Of a DNA stretch of 64,000 bases, positions 8,996 to 17,601 are shown piece by piece. This DNA is from G965205725 sp965205725 (lineage in GTDB: Bacteria > Pseudomonadota > Gammaproteobacteria > Pseudomonadales > Halieaceae). The stretch covers positions 3,263,283 to 3,327,282 of the forward strand of contig OZ242189.1 of assembly GCA_965205725.1 (NCBI GenBank), in the 5' to 3' direction. How positions within the stretch are numbered: position 1 is the first letter of the stretch; each line of letters opens with the position of its first letter. The notes beneath the pieces are model-generated. The model ran no database searches, was not told the DNA's origin, and was given only the letters and a program-made list of their open reading frames with translations. Both the position numbers and the translations under genes were made by a program.

Positions 8996-9978
8996 TGGCG
9001 GGTGAGGTAAGGCCCCGTGTCATTTGCCTGATGGGTCCCACTGCGTCCGGGAAAACTGCGCTTGCGCAAGAGCTGGCCGCCGAGCTGGATTGCGAGTTGA
9101 TCAGTGTTGATTCCGCCCTGGTGTACAGAGGGCTGGATATCGGCAGTGCCAAGCCAACCTATCCGCATCGGCTCATAGACATTCGCGACCCTGCCGAGCC
9201 CTATTCGGTAGCGGAATTTTGTGAAGATGCCCAGGCAGCCATTCGGGATATCGTCAGTGCGGGACGCACACCTTTGCTGGTTGGCGGAACCCTGCTTTAT
9301 TTTAAGGCACTGCTGGAGGGAATAGCGGATATGCCAGCAGCAGATTTGGAGCTGCGCAAACACCTTGAGGAAGAGGCCGCGACCAAAACCTGGGCACATT
9401 TGCACACTGCGTTAAGTGACGTTGATCCCGAGTCTGCGCGGCGGATTCACCCCAATCACTCTCAGCGGATCAGCCGGGCGCTTGAAGTGTACTTGCAAAG
9501 TGGTGTCACCCTGACAGAGTGGCATCGGCGCCAGGCTCAATCGGGGAAAAGGGTGCTGGCAGATGCGTATCAGATAACCCAGCTAGCCATTTGTTCTGCC
9601 AACCGCGAAGAGTTGCATCGCCGTATTGAGCTGCGACTGGATCAGATGATCGAACAGGGATTGGTTAGCGAAGTTCGCGGCCTGTATGAGCGGGGCGACC
9701 TGCATACGGACCTGCCATCAATGCGAGCGGTGGGCTATCGGCAGATGTGGGACCACGTGCAAGGTGAGCGTGATTTGAAGCGTGCCCGGCAGCTTTGCAT
9801 TATTGCGACCCGGCAATTAGCCAAGCGCCAGTTAACTTGGTTACGCGGCTGGCCCCAGTTATGCTGGATTTATACAAATGAGCGGGGTTTTGCGTCTAAA
9901 AGCTCCGAAAATCTTAAAATGAGCCAGGAAAAACCGTTGCAAGTAGCCTTGAAATACCTGGGCCAAGCCACCATATAG
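8992..9978 (+). CDS. miaA: tRNA dimethylallyltransferase MiaA
   Basis: 328 residues. It adds the dimethylallyl group to A37 of tRNAs reading UNN codons. P-loop GPTASGKTALAQ, then SVDSALVYRGLDIGSAKP, GGTLLYFKALL, HPNHSQRISRALEV and the C-terminal AVGYRQMWDH...IIATRQLAKRQLTWLR. Two consecutive ATGs (8992 and 8995) can start it, so one residue is uncertain. It overlaps mutL. The last ~25 residues after the conserved TWLRGW are poorly conserved. Confidence 0.96.
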   Translation: MMAGEVRPRVICLMGPTASGKTALAQELAAELDCELISVDSALVYRGLDIGSAKPTYPHRLIDIRDPAEPYSVAEFCEDAQAAIRDIVSAGRTPLLVGGTLLYFKALLEGIADMPAADLELRKHLEEEAATKTWAHLHTALSDVDPESARRIHPNHSQRISRALEVYLQSGVTLTEWHRRQAQSGKRVLADAYQITQLAICSANREELHRRIELRLDQMIEQGLVSEVRGLYERGDLHTDLPSMRAVGYRQMWDHVQGERDLKRARQLCIIATRQLAKRQLTWLRGWPQLCWIYTNERGFASKSSENLKMSQEKPLQVALKYLGQATI

Positions 9979-10018
9979 CTGCTTGCAGATGGGCTATACT
10001 GGTTGGGGCAACACCTCT

Positions 10019-10121
10019 GTTCTACAGGGCCAAAAGTTCTACGGGGCCAAAAGTTCTACAGAGCCAAAAGTTCTACGGGGCCAAAAGTTCTACAGAGCCA
10101 AAAGTTCTACAGGGCCAAAAG
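10019..10121. repeat. 17-bp tandem repeat, about 6 copies, upstream of hfq
   Basis: Unit CCAAAAGTTCTACRGRG, where the last four bases alternate GGGG/AGAG/AGGG. Copies start at 10030, 10047, 10064, 10081 and 10098 with partial units at both ends. It occupies almost half of the 245-bp miaA-hfq gap. 17 is not a multiple of 3, there is no ORF through it, and no inverted repeat within the unit. A role in hfq expression is possible only by position. Confidence 0.9.
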
Positions 10122-10223
10122 AGGTAAAGAGGTATAGCTGCGTAATATTTAGATCAAATTGACTCAATAACCTCATCTATTGTACGGCTCCAGTTGGGCT
10201 ATTGGGCTATAAGGAGAAGCATC

Positions 10224-10472
10224 ATGTCAAAAGGGCATACTCTACAAGACCCTTACCTCAATATTTTACGTAAGGAACGTGTTCCGGTTTCTATCTATCT
10301 GGTCAATGGCATCAAATTGCAGGGTCAGATCGAGTCTTTCGACCAGTTTGTGGTGTTGCTGAAGAACACCGTGAGTCAAATGGTCTACAAACATGCTATT
10401 TCAACGGTTGTACCATCGCGTGTTGTGCGCATGCCTATGCAGAGTCCTCCCGAAGAGGAAGCTGCCAGTTAA
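10224..10472 (+). CDS. hfq: RNA chaperone Hfq
   Basis: 82 residues. Sm1 (NGIKLQGQIESFDQFVVLL) and Sm2 (YKHAISTVVPSR) motifs are complete, and the N-terminus MSKGHTLQDPYLNILRKERV is canonical. Hexameric ring that pairs small RNAs with mRNAs. I start at the ATG at 10224, with GGAG nine bases upstream; the earlier in-frame codon at 10194 adds ten non-Hfq residues. The C-terminal tail is short and acidic, as in Pseudomonas-type Hfq. hflX follows after 14 bp. Confidence 0.98.
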   Translation: MSKGHTLQDPYLNILRKERVPVSIYLVNGIKLQGQIESFDQFVVLLKNTVSQMVYKHAISTVVPSRVVRMPMQSPPEEEAAS

Positions 10473-10486
10473 TAGCACAGGCCCCC

Positions 10487-11779
10487 GTGTTTTTTGAGAG
10501 ACCTGAATCAGGTGAACGCGCGATACTGGTTCATCTGAATCTCGCCACAGAAGTGGATCGAGAAGACCCACGCGAATTTGAAGAGCTGGTGCTGTCTGCC
10601 GGGGGTGACCCTGTGCATTATATATTTGGTCGGCGCGAGGCACCCCACCCAGGGTTCTTTGTCGGCAGCGGAAAACTTGAGGAGATCGCCGAGCATGTGC
10701 GTTTGCACGAAGCCGAGATTGTTCTGTTTAATCATTCTCTCAGCCCCAGCCAGGAGCGGAATCTGGAAGCCCGTTTGCAGTGTCGAGTTACAGACCGCAC
10801 GAGTTTGATCCTGGATATTTTTGCGCAGCGGGCGCGGACCCATGAGGGAAAACTGCAAGTAGAGTTGGCGCAGTTGCAGCACATGTCTACCCGATTGGTG
10901 CGTGGCTGGACTCACCTGGAGCGCCAGAAAGGTGGTATCGGGCTGCGGGGACCGGGTGAAACGCAACTGGAAACCGACCGCCGCCTGTTGCGCGTGCGGA
11001 TCAAATCGTTTCTGGCGCGTCTCGCAAAAGTCGAAAAACAGCGACAGCAGGGACGGCGCTCCCGCCGCCGCGCAGATATTCCTACGAGTTCACTGGTGGG
11101 TTACACCAACGCAGGTAAATCGACTTTGTTTAACGCGCTCACGCAGGCAGATGTGTACGTTGCGGATCAATTGTTTGCCACCCTGGACCCGACCCTGCGG
11201 CGCATTGAAGCAGGTGCTTGTGGGCCGCTCGTACTGGCCGATACGGTAGGCTTCATTCGACATTTGCCCCACAAATTGGTCGATGCGTTTCGCGCCACGC
11301 TGGAGGAGACTTGCAGTGCCGATTTGCTATTGCACGTTGTCGATGCCGCCAGTGACGAGCGATTGCAAAATATGGCTGAAGTTGAGAGTGTGCTTGAGGA
11401 GATTCAGGCTCTGGATATCCCGCGCCTGGAGGTGTTCAACAAATTGGACCTGTTGGAGCAGCCGCCGCGTATCGAAAGGGATGATCTGGGCAAGCCTGTG
11501 CGAGTTTGGCTTTCTGCCCATTCCGGAGAGGGTCTGGAGCTGTTGTTGCAGGCGATGGGCGAGCTGTTGGGTGGAGATATGGTTCAGCGACAGATCAGCG
11601 TATCACCGGGTCAGGGCCGGTTGCGCGCCAGCCTGTACAGAATGGGAGCGGTAGAGCGGGAAGATCATGCCGAAGATGGTGGTGCCCGTCTGCTGATTCG
11701 GCTGCCTAAGAATGACTGGCTGAAATTGTTAGCGAGTGAAGGAGTGGCTGAAGAATCCCTTATTGCGGCGCAAGTTTGA
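10487..11779 (+). CDS. hflX: Ribosome-associated GTPase HflX
   Basis: 430 residues. N-terminal HflX nucleotide-binding domain, coiled-coil linker (ARLAKVEKQRQQGRRSRRR) and Obg-type G domain: GYTNAGKST (G1), LFATLDPTLR (G2), DTVGFIRHLPHKLVDAF (G3), NKLD (G4). It dissociates stalled or heat-damaged 70S ribosomes. Start is GTG at 10487, 14 bp after hfq, with no better ATG before the conserved sequence. Confidence 0.96.
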   Translation: MFFERPESGERAILVHLNLATEVDREDPREFEELVLSAGGDPVHYIFGRREAPHPGFFVGSGKLEEIAEHVRLHEAEIVLFNHSLSPSQERNLEARLQCRVTDRTSLILDIFAQRARTHEGKLQVELAQLQHMSTRLVRGWTHLERQKGGIGLRGPGETQLETDRRLLRVRIKSFLARLAKVEKQRQQGRRSRRRADIPTSSLVGYTNAGKSTLFNALTQADVYVADQLFATLDPTLRRIEAGACGPLVLADTVGFIRHLPHKLVDAFRATLEETCSADLLLHVVDAASDERLQNMAEVESVLEEIQALDIPRLEVFNKLDLLEQPPRIERDDLGKPVRVWLSAHSGEGLELLLQAMGELLGGDMVQRQISVSPGQGRLRASLYRMGAVEREDHAEDGGARLLIRLPKNDWLKLLASEGVAEESLIAAQV

Positions 11780-11844
11780 ATGTACTTGTGTTAGACTGCC
11801 GCGCCTTTTAGAGTGAACCACATTAATACATACGGGAGAGGTTT

Positions 11845-12996
11845 ATGGCCTGGAATGAACCGGGTGGAAACGGCAAAAAGCCCAATGACCCTTGGGGCGG
11901 TGGCGATCAGGGACCACCTGATCTGGATGAAGTGATGCGCAAAATACAAGAGCGCCTGGGCGGCCTGTTTGGCGGTGGCTCGGGCGGGTCTGGCGGCGGT
12001 GCTGGTGCGGCCGTGTCGGGTGGTCTGTTGCTGGTGTTGCTACTCATTGCCGCGATTGTCTGGGCATTGCTTGGTGTCTACCAGATTGATGAACAAGAGC
12101 GAGCCGTCGTATTGCGTCTCGGCAAGTACCACTCGACCTCTCAGCCCGGATTGCGTTGGAACCCTCCCCTGCTGGATGCAGTCTTCAAAGTCAATGTTAC
12201 TCGCGTTAATACCGCAGCTCACCGCGAGCAGATGCTCACAGAAGACGAAAACATTGTCGAGGTTAATCTGTCAGTTCAGTATGTGATTCAAAATGCCGAG
12301 AATTATGTGTTGAAGGTGCGCGCACCTGAGCGCAGCCTGATGCATGCGACCGAAAGTGCGCTGCGGCATGTAGTCGGCAGTAGCGCCATGGATTATGTGC
12401 TTACCGATGGTCGTACTCAGTTGGCCATTGATGTGCAAAAACGTCTGCAAGATTATCTCGATTATTATCAAACCGGCATTCAGGTTTCCAAGGTGAATAT
12501 TGATGATGCCAAACCACCGGCGGAAGTGCAGGCGGCCTTTGATGATGTGATTAAGGCGCGAGAAGACGAAGAGCGACTGAAAAACGAAGCCCAGGCTTAC
12601 GCCAATGGAATCGTGCCTGAGGCACGCGGTTTTGCACAGCGTCAAATTGAGGAAGCCAACGCTTACAAGGAGCAGGTTATCGCCGAGGCAGAGGGTGAGG
12701 CCAGCCGCTTCAGCCAGTTGTTGGCGGAGTACAAAAAGGCGCCGAAGGTCACTCGCCAGCGTCTGTATCTGGATGCGGTGCAAGAAGTGCTGGGCAACAC
12801 CAGCAAAGTAATGGTTGATGTTGATGGCGGCAGCAATGTTCTCTACCTGCCGCTGGACAAGATCGTTAATCAGAGCAGCAGCGCGCCGGTTCGGACAGCC
12901 AATGGCAGCGCGGATATACGCGAGATTACCGACCGCGTCGTTGAGCAAATAAGGCGTGACAGCGCCGCCCGAACCAACAGCCGAGGAGGGCGTTAA
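11845..12996 (+). CDS. hflK: FtsH modulator subunit HflK
   Basis: 383 residues. Gly-rich cytoplasmic N-terminus (FGGGSGGSGGGAGA), one transmembrane segment (about residues 55-77, GGLLLVLLLIAAIVWALLG) and a periplasmic SPFH/prohibitin domain with a long coiled coil (DDVIKAREDEERLKNEAQAY). With HflC it encloses the FtsH protease in the inner membrane. It is separated from hflC by one base, with a strong GAGGAGGG ribosome site for hflC inside the hflK end. Confidence 0.96.
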   Translation: MAWNEPGGNGKKPNDPWGGGDQGPPDLDEVMRKIQERLGGLFGGGSGGSGGGAGAAVSGGLLLVLLLIAAIVWALLGVYQIDEQERAVVLRLGKYHSTSQPGLRWNPPLLDAVFKVNVTRVNTAAHREQMLTEDENIVEVNLSVQYVIQNAENYVLKVRAPERSLMHATESALRHVVGSSAMDYVLTDGRTQLAIDVQKRLQDYLDYYQTGIQVSKVNIDDAKPPAEVQAAFDDVIKAREDEERLKNEAQAYANGIVPEARGFAQRQIEEANAYKEQVIAEAEGEASRFSQLLAEYKKAPKVTRQRLYLDAVQEVLGNTSKVMVDVDGGSNVLYLPLDKIVNQSSSAPVRTANGSADIREITDRVVEQIRRDSAARTNSRGGR

Positions 12997-12997
12997 G

Positions 12998-13873
12998 ATG
13001 AATGTTAAAGGTGTTTTTGCAGTGCTGGTTGCTGCGCTCTCCATATTTATTGTCGGCAACTCCCTCTACATTATTAAGGAAACCGAGCGCGGTGTACTAC
13101 TGCGCTTTGGTGAGGTAGTTAACCCCGACATACGGCCTGGATTACATGCCAAAATTCCGTTTGTGAACAATGTGCGTCGATTCGACTCGCGGGTGTTGAC
13201 AGTGGATGCGCAGCCAGAGCGTTTCCTGACGCTTGAGAAGAAAGCCGTGGTGGTAGACTCATATGCCAAATGGCGTGTGTCGGATGTTGCCAAATACTAC
13301 ACGGCGACCGGCGGTGATGAGACACGCGCCAATGGCTTGTTGGCCCAGCGTATAAATAACGGATTGCGCAATGAGGTTGGCGTGCGCTCCTTGCACGAAG
13401 TGGTATCGGGAGAGCGAGATTTACTGATGACCACATTGACCGAAAAACTCAATAATGTTGCACGCAACGAATTGGGCGTGGATGTGGTTGATGTGCGGGT
13501 TAAGCAAATCGACCTCCCGCCAGCGGTAAGCGAGTCAGTATTCCGCCGCATGAACGCCGAACGAGAAAAAGAAGCTCGCGAACTCCGCTCTCAGGGCCGA
13601 GAGCTGGCTGAAGGTATTCGTGCGTCGGCAGATAGGGAAGTCACTATCCTCAAGGCTAATGCTTATCGTCAGGCAGAGGAAATACGGGGTCTGGGAGATG
13701 CACAATCCGCGGGAACTTATGCGCAGGCATTTAACCAGGATAAGGAATTTTACTCATTCACCCGCAGCTTGAAGGCTTATCGAGAATCCTTTCAGTCCAA
13801 GGGTGACATCATGCTGGTAGAGCCCAGTAGCGACTTCTTTCGCTATTTGAACGACTCCAGCGGCGCCCAATAA
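12998..13873 (+). CDS. hflC: FtsH modulator subunit HflC
   Basis: 291 residues. N-terminal transmembrane segment (VFAVLVAALSIFIVGNSLYI) followed by an SPFH domain (ETERGVLLRFGEV, PGLHAKIPFVNNV). Partner of HflK. I start at ATG 12998, right after the hflK stop; the frame open from 12956 overlaps hflK with unrelated residues. A MITE begins 19 bp after its stop codon. Confidence 0.96.
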   Translation: MNVKGVFAVLVAALSIFIVGNSLYIIKETERGVLLRFGEVVNPDIRPGLHAKIPFVNNVRRFDSRVLTVDAQPERFLTLEKKAVVVDSYAKWRVSDVAKYYTATGGDETRANGLLAQRINNGLRNEVGVRSLHEVVSGERDLLMTTLTEKLNNVARNELGVDVVDVRVKQIDLPPAVSESVFRRMNAEREKEARELRSQGRELAEGIRASADREVTILKANAYRQAEEIRGLGDAQSAGTYAQAFNQDKEFYSFTRSLKAYRESFQSKGDIMLVEPSSDFFRYLNDSSGAQ

Positions 13874-13892
13874 GGCGACAAAGTAACAGGAT

Positions 13893-14031
13893 GAGACCTT
13901 TGCACGGAAGATGATTTCACTTTCAGGCAAGGCAAAAACGCACGGAATGAGGGAGTTTATGCTTATAAATGACCGATTGAGTACGTTTTTAACGTAGCAT
14001 GCAGGTGAAATGGCTTTCGTGCAAAGGTCTC
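13893..14031. mobile_element. MITE copy 1 (internally deleted, 139 bp)
   Basis: Begins GAGACCTTTGCACGGAAG and ends with the inverted CTTTCGTGCAAAGGTCTC. It is flanked by the 5-bp direct repeat AGGAT (13888-13892 and 14032-14036), so the boundaries are clear. Compared with the copies at 31019 and 59547 it lacks about 23 bp, the ACCAACAGTAGGCGCTTTTA stretch. No coding capacity. It separates hflC from yjeT, genes that are normally close. Confidence 0.9.
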
Positions 14032-14185
14032 AGGATAATCCTCTCACAATGTTCGCCACCATTAGCTGCGGGGATTGTGTTAGCATTCTGCAACCGTGAG
14101 GGTCTGCGTTTAATTGCAAGCGTTGGACTCCACGGTTTTTTGTGCGCGGTTTTTGTAGAGTCCAAAATGGACCCTGGGCTGGATT

Positions 14186-14371
14186 ATGTGGCAACAACTG
14201 GCTGTGGCCATAGCGATGGTTTTCGTGATTGAAGGCATCATGCCGTTTATTGCCCCGGGGCGCTGGCGCAAGTTGGTGGACTCTATGGCCAGGCTGGATG
14301 ATCGAACAATGCGCAGCATGGGTTTGGTCAGCATGATGCTGGGGCTGGTCCTGATGTATCTTGTCAATTGA
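14186..14371 (+). CDS. yjeT: DUF2065 small membrane protein (YjeT-like)
   Basis: 61 residues: an N-terminal transmembrane helix (LAVAIAMVFVIEGIMPFI), a short polar loop with PGRWRKL, and a second helix (MGLVSMMLGLVLMYLV). This is the YjeT/DUF2065 pattern, and the gene lies between hflC and hisZ/purA as in many gammaproteobacteria. Function unknown. Its stop overlaps the possible TTG start of hisZ. The promoter may have been altered by the MITE just upstream. Confidence 0.85.
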   Translation: MWQQLAVAIAMVFVIEGIMPFIAPGRWRKLVDSMARLDDRTMRSMGLVSMMLGLVLMYLVN

Positions 14372-14388
14372 TACCGGATGCGAATCTT

Positions 14389-15543
14389 ATGACCACAGTT
14401 GACCGCTGGTTGCTGCCCGACGGGATTGAGGAAGTACTGCCTGTTCCCGCAGCTAAAATAGAGCAGTTGCGCAGGCAGTTGCTGGACTTGTATAGCGCGT
14501 GGGGTTATCAGTTGGTGATTCCGCCCCTGCTTGAATTCACAGAATCACTATTGATTGGCCTGGGGCGTGATATCGACCTGCTAACTTTTCGGGTAACCGA
14601 TCAGCTCAGCGGGCGCACCATGGGTATCCGCGCCGATATAACCCCCCAGGTTGCGCGCATTGATGCGCATAGCCTGCCCGCCGAAGGGGTCAGCCGATTT
14701 TGCTACGCTGGCAGCGTATTGCACACCCGTCCAACCTCCCTATTGGTTTCGAGGTCGCCTATCAAGTTGGGGGCCGAACTCTATGGCGACAGTAGTTTGC
14801 AGGCCGATATCGAAGTTATTTCGCTGATGCTTGAGACACTCAGTGCCGCCGGATTATCGGAAGTGACCCTGGACCTGGGGCACGTTGGTATCTACCGCAG
14901 TTTGCTAGCGCAAGCCGACCTGAGTGAAGAGCAGGAAACGGCGGTTTTTGATGCCTTGCAGCGCAAATCAATGCAAGACTTGCGGCAGGTTCTGGAGGTC
15001 GTGGCAGACATCCAGTGTCGTGAGCAGATTTTGTCTCTGGCCGACACCCACGGTGATATCGCGGTTTTAGACCACATAGAATATGCACAAGAAGCGGTGC
15101 AGCAGTTGCGCGAGGTGACCTCAGCGATTGCTGCGCGCTACCCGCAAATTAACATCTATTACGACCTGTGCGAGTTGCGTGGCTATCACTATCACACCGG
15201 CCTGGTTTTTGCCGCTTATGTGCCTGAGGTCGGCCAGGCTTTGGCTAATGGTGGTCGCTACGATCACGTGGGAGAAGTTTTTGGCCGAGCCCGCCCTGCA
15301 ACAGGATTTAATACGGACCTGAAAGCCTTGTTGGCACTTTTGGCAGATACAATTCCGGGCGAAGCTGCCGCCGCCATTAGTGCGCCCGTGCAAGACGATG
15401 CCAACCTTTGGCAGATTGTTGCGGAGCTGCGTGCTGCCGGTGAAGTCGTTATCAGTCAATTGTCTGGTGCAACAGATGATCGCTGTGATCGCAGTTTGCA
15501 GTTAGTAGACGGCGCGTGGCAGGTGAAGCCTCTTGTTGTGTAA
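14389..15543 (+). CDS. hisZ: ATP phosphoribosyltransferase regulatory subunit HisZ
   Basis: 384 residues. Paralogue of histidyl-tRNA synthetase without the charging function; it activates the short-form HisG for histidine synthesis. HisRS-like motifs: motif 1 region (LYSAWGYQLVIPPLLE), motif 2 (FTVTDQ-like FRVTDQLSGRTMGIRADITPQVAR) and YYDLCELRGYHYHTGLVF. I use ATG 14389 (MTTVDRWLLPDGIEE); a TTG seven codons earlier overlaps yjeT. The final codons (QVKPLVV) are the first unit of a 24-bp tandem repeat that continues past the stop. Confidence 0.93.
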   Translation: MTTVDRWLLPDGIEEVLPVPAAKIEQLRRQLLDLYSAWGYQLVIPPLLEFTESLLIGLGRDIDLLTFRVTDQLSGRTMGIRADITPQVARIDAHSLPAEGVSRFCYAGSVLHTRPTSLLVSRSPIKLGAELYGDSSLQADIEVISLMLETLSAAGLSEVTLDLGHVGIYRSLLAQADLSEEQETAVFDALQRKSMQDLRQVLEVVADIQCREQILSLADTHGDIAVLDHIEYAQEAVQQLREVTSAIAARYPQINIYYDLCELRGYHYHTGLVFAAYVPEVGQALANGGRYDHVGEVFGRARPATGFNTDLKALLALLADTIPGEAAAAISAPVQDDANLWQIVAELRAAGEVVISQLSGATDDRCDRSLQLVDGAWQVKPLVV

Positions 15544-15607
15544 CAGGTGAAGCCTCTTGTTGTACCGCAGGTGAAGCCTCTTGTTGTACGGCAGGTGAAG
15601 CCTCTTT
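15519..15607. repeat. 24-bp tandem repeat spanning the hisZ stop codon
   Basis: Unit CAGGTGAAGCCTCTTGTTGT followed by four variable bases, about 3.7 copies. The first copy is the 3' end of hisZ; the TAA stop lies in the variable bases of its junction, where later copies have CCG or CGG. Because 24 is divisible by three, the frame after the stop reads the same QVKPLVV peptide twice more before a TAA at 15607-15609. It fills the hisZ-purA gap. Confidence 0.9.
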
Positions 15608-15631
15608 AAGAAAGATTGACGAGTCCATTGT

Positions 15632-16927
15632 ATGAACCAAAGCGTAGTGGTGCTGGGTACCCAGTGGGGTGATGAAGGCAAGGGCAAGATTGTCGATTTG
15701 CTAACCGATCGGGCGCAGGTCGTGGTTCGCTTTCAGGGCGGTCACAACGCTGGCCACACTCTCGTGATCGACGCAAAAAAAACCGTGTTGCACCTGATTC
15801 CATCCGGGGTGTTGCGTGACAACGTCACCTGCCTGATTGGCAATGGCGTGGTTGTATGCCCGGAGGCTCTGCTCAAAGAAATCAGAGAACTGGAAGAGAG
15901 GGATGTACCGGTGCGCGAGCGCTTGCGTATCAGCCCGGCTTGCCCCCTTATTCTGCCGCATCATGCCGCCCTGGATCACGCACGCGAAGCCAAACGCGGA
16001 GCTGCAAAAATTGGCACTACCGGCCGCGGTATTGGCCCGGCATACGAAGACAAAGCAGCGCGCCGGGGCCTGCGCCTGGGCGATATGTTCGATGCGCAGC
16101 GGTTTGCTGAAAAATTGGCCCTGGTGATGGAATATCACAACTTTGTGCTGACCCATTACTACGGTGCAGAGGCCGTCGATTACGACACAACTCTGGTGGA
16201 ATGTCTGGAGATGGCAAAGCAGCTAGCGCCGCTGGTGGCTGACGTGACTGGCATGTTGCACCAGTACCGTACAGAAGGCGCCAACATTATGTTTGAGGGC
16301 GCTCAGGGTTCTCTGCTCGATATAGACCACGGTACATACCCTTTCGTGACCTCTTCAAATACTACTGCGGGTGGAACGGCTACGGGCAGTGGTTTTGGCC
16401 CGCTGTATCTGGACTATGTGCTTGGAATCACCAAGGCGTACACTACGCGGGTTGGCGCGGGGCCTTTTCCAACCGAGTTGTTTGACAGTACAGGGGAGCA
16501 CCTGGCTAGCCGAGGCCATGAATTTGGTGCTACTACAGGGCGTCCGCGTCGCTGTGGTTGGTTTGACGCTGTAGCCCTGCGCAACGCGGTACAGATTAAC
16601 AGTGTCTCCGGATTGTGCCTGACCAAGCTGGACGTACTGGATGGCCTGGAAACCATACGAATCTGTATGGGTTATCACAATGTCGATGGCGATGCGGTGC
16701 CAAACCCGATGGACAGTGATGACTATCGAGACCTGGTCCCTGTCTATGAAGAGATTGCCGGTTGGAGTGAGTCGACGACAGGCGCTCAATCTCTGGATGA
16801 ACTGCCTGCCAATGCCCAGGCCTATATTCGGCGCATTGAAGAAGTTGTCGGGGCGCCGATTGACGTAATTTCAACGGGGCCGGATCGGGTTGAAACGATT
16901 GTGCTGCGCCATCCGTTCGGAGAGTGA
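15632..16927 (+). CDS. purA: Adenylosuccinate synthetase
   Basis: 431 residues, the usual length. It converts IMP and aspartate to adenylosuccinate with GTP in AMP synthesis. Motifs: GTQWGDEGKGKIVD (P-loop), GGHNAGHT, GTTGRGIGPAYEDK, QGSLLDIDHGTYPFVTSSNT and the C-terminal STGPDRVETI. Fully conserved, with ATG at 15632. The conserved gene block stops here and an accessory interval follows. Confidence 0.98.
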   Translation: MNQSVVVLGTQWGDEGKGKIVDLLTDRAQVVVRFQGGHNAGHTLVIDAKKTVLHLIPSGVLRDNVTCLIGNGVVVCPEALLKEIRELEERDVPVRERLRISPACPLILPHHAALDHAREAKRGAAKIGTTGRGIGPAYEDKAARRGLRLGDMFDAQRFAEKLALVMEYHNFVLTHYYGAEAVDYDTTLVECLEMAKQLAPLVADVTGMLHQYRTEGANIMFEGAQGSLLDIDHGTYPFVTSSNTTAGGTATGSGFGPLYLDYVLGITKAYTTRVGAGPFPTELFDSTGEHLASRGHEFGATTGRPRRCGWFDAVALRNAVQINSVSGLCLTKLDVLDGLETIRICMGYHNVDGDAVPNPMDSDDYRDLVPVYEEIAGWSESTTGAQSLDELPANAQAYIRRIEEVVGAPIDVISTGPDRVETIVLRHPFGE

Positions 16928-17161
16928 TGCGAGGGGCCTGATTCGCTATGTTTGCCGCAACATGTCTGCGATGAAATCTTTAAGGAAGCAGCCAGCATCG
17001 ACATCAATCGCAGTGAGCCGAAGGTTCTCTGATTGTGTGATTTGCTCGTTTTGGGTTACTTTTCCCGAGACAAACTTCCTTTTTGCGCTATGTTTAGGAA
17101 GTGGACGCAGGATTTGTCCATTTTCTTCAGCACACTCATTTTGCAGAGCAGAGGGCTGCTT

Positions 17162-17518
17162 ATGACCAACCCAATCAAGAAGCGCGTGCGCTTGCGCGTG
17201 CTCCGCATTCTCCTGAATCAGCCTCTGGATAAACTCACCGCCGGGGAGGTCGCCGCCAGCATGGGTATGAGTACCTCCACCTTGCGGCGACGACTACAGG
17301 CCGAGAACACCAGCTATCGACAGTTGCTCGCTGATGTGAGGTGCTACCGTTGCGAGCAATTATTCTCCAGGCAGCGTGCAGGCGGAAAGCGCCTGGCTGC
17401 TGAGCTGGGGTTTCGACAACCGAATAGCTTTTACCGGGCGTTTTCCAGGTGGACTGGCGTGCCCTGGAGGCAATACAAGAGAAATACGCGAGTGGCCCGG
17501 ATAGTTCAGCCCGCATGA
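17162..17518 (+). CDS. AraC-family DNA-binding protein, DNA-binding domain only
   Basis: 118 residues, almost entirely an HTH_18 AraC domain: first helix-turn-helix EVAASMGMSTSTLRRRLQAE, then the second-helix segment ELGFRQPNSFYRAFSRWTGV with PWRQYKR. Full AraC regulators with this type of domain are about 330 residues, so this is either a small MarA/SoxS-like regulator or the remnant of a truncated gene. GAGGG seven bases before the ATG favours 17162; an ATG at 17089 would add 24 residues without a recognisable sensor domain. Target unknown; the SDR gene lies convergently next to it. Confidence 0.75.
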   Translation: MTNPIKKRVRLRVLRILLNQPLDKLTAGEVAASMGMSTSTLRRRLQAENTSYRQLLADVRCYRCEQLFSRQRAGGKRLAAELGFRQPNSFYRAFSRWTGVPWRQYKRNTRVARIVQPA

Positions 17519-17601
17519 GCCAGAGGTTATATGGGCCATGATTGCGAGACCCTGGAGGCTGTGGTCAAAGCCCGCATTGCGACTCCACTATCGGAACACA
17601 T

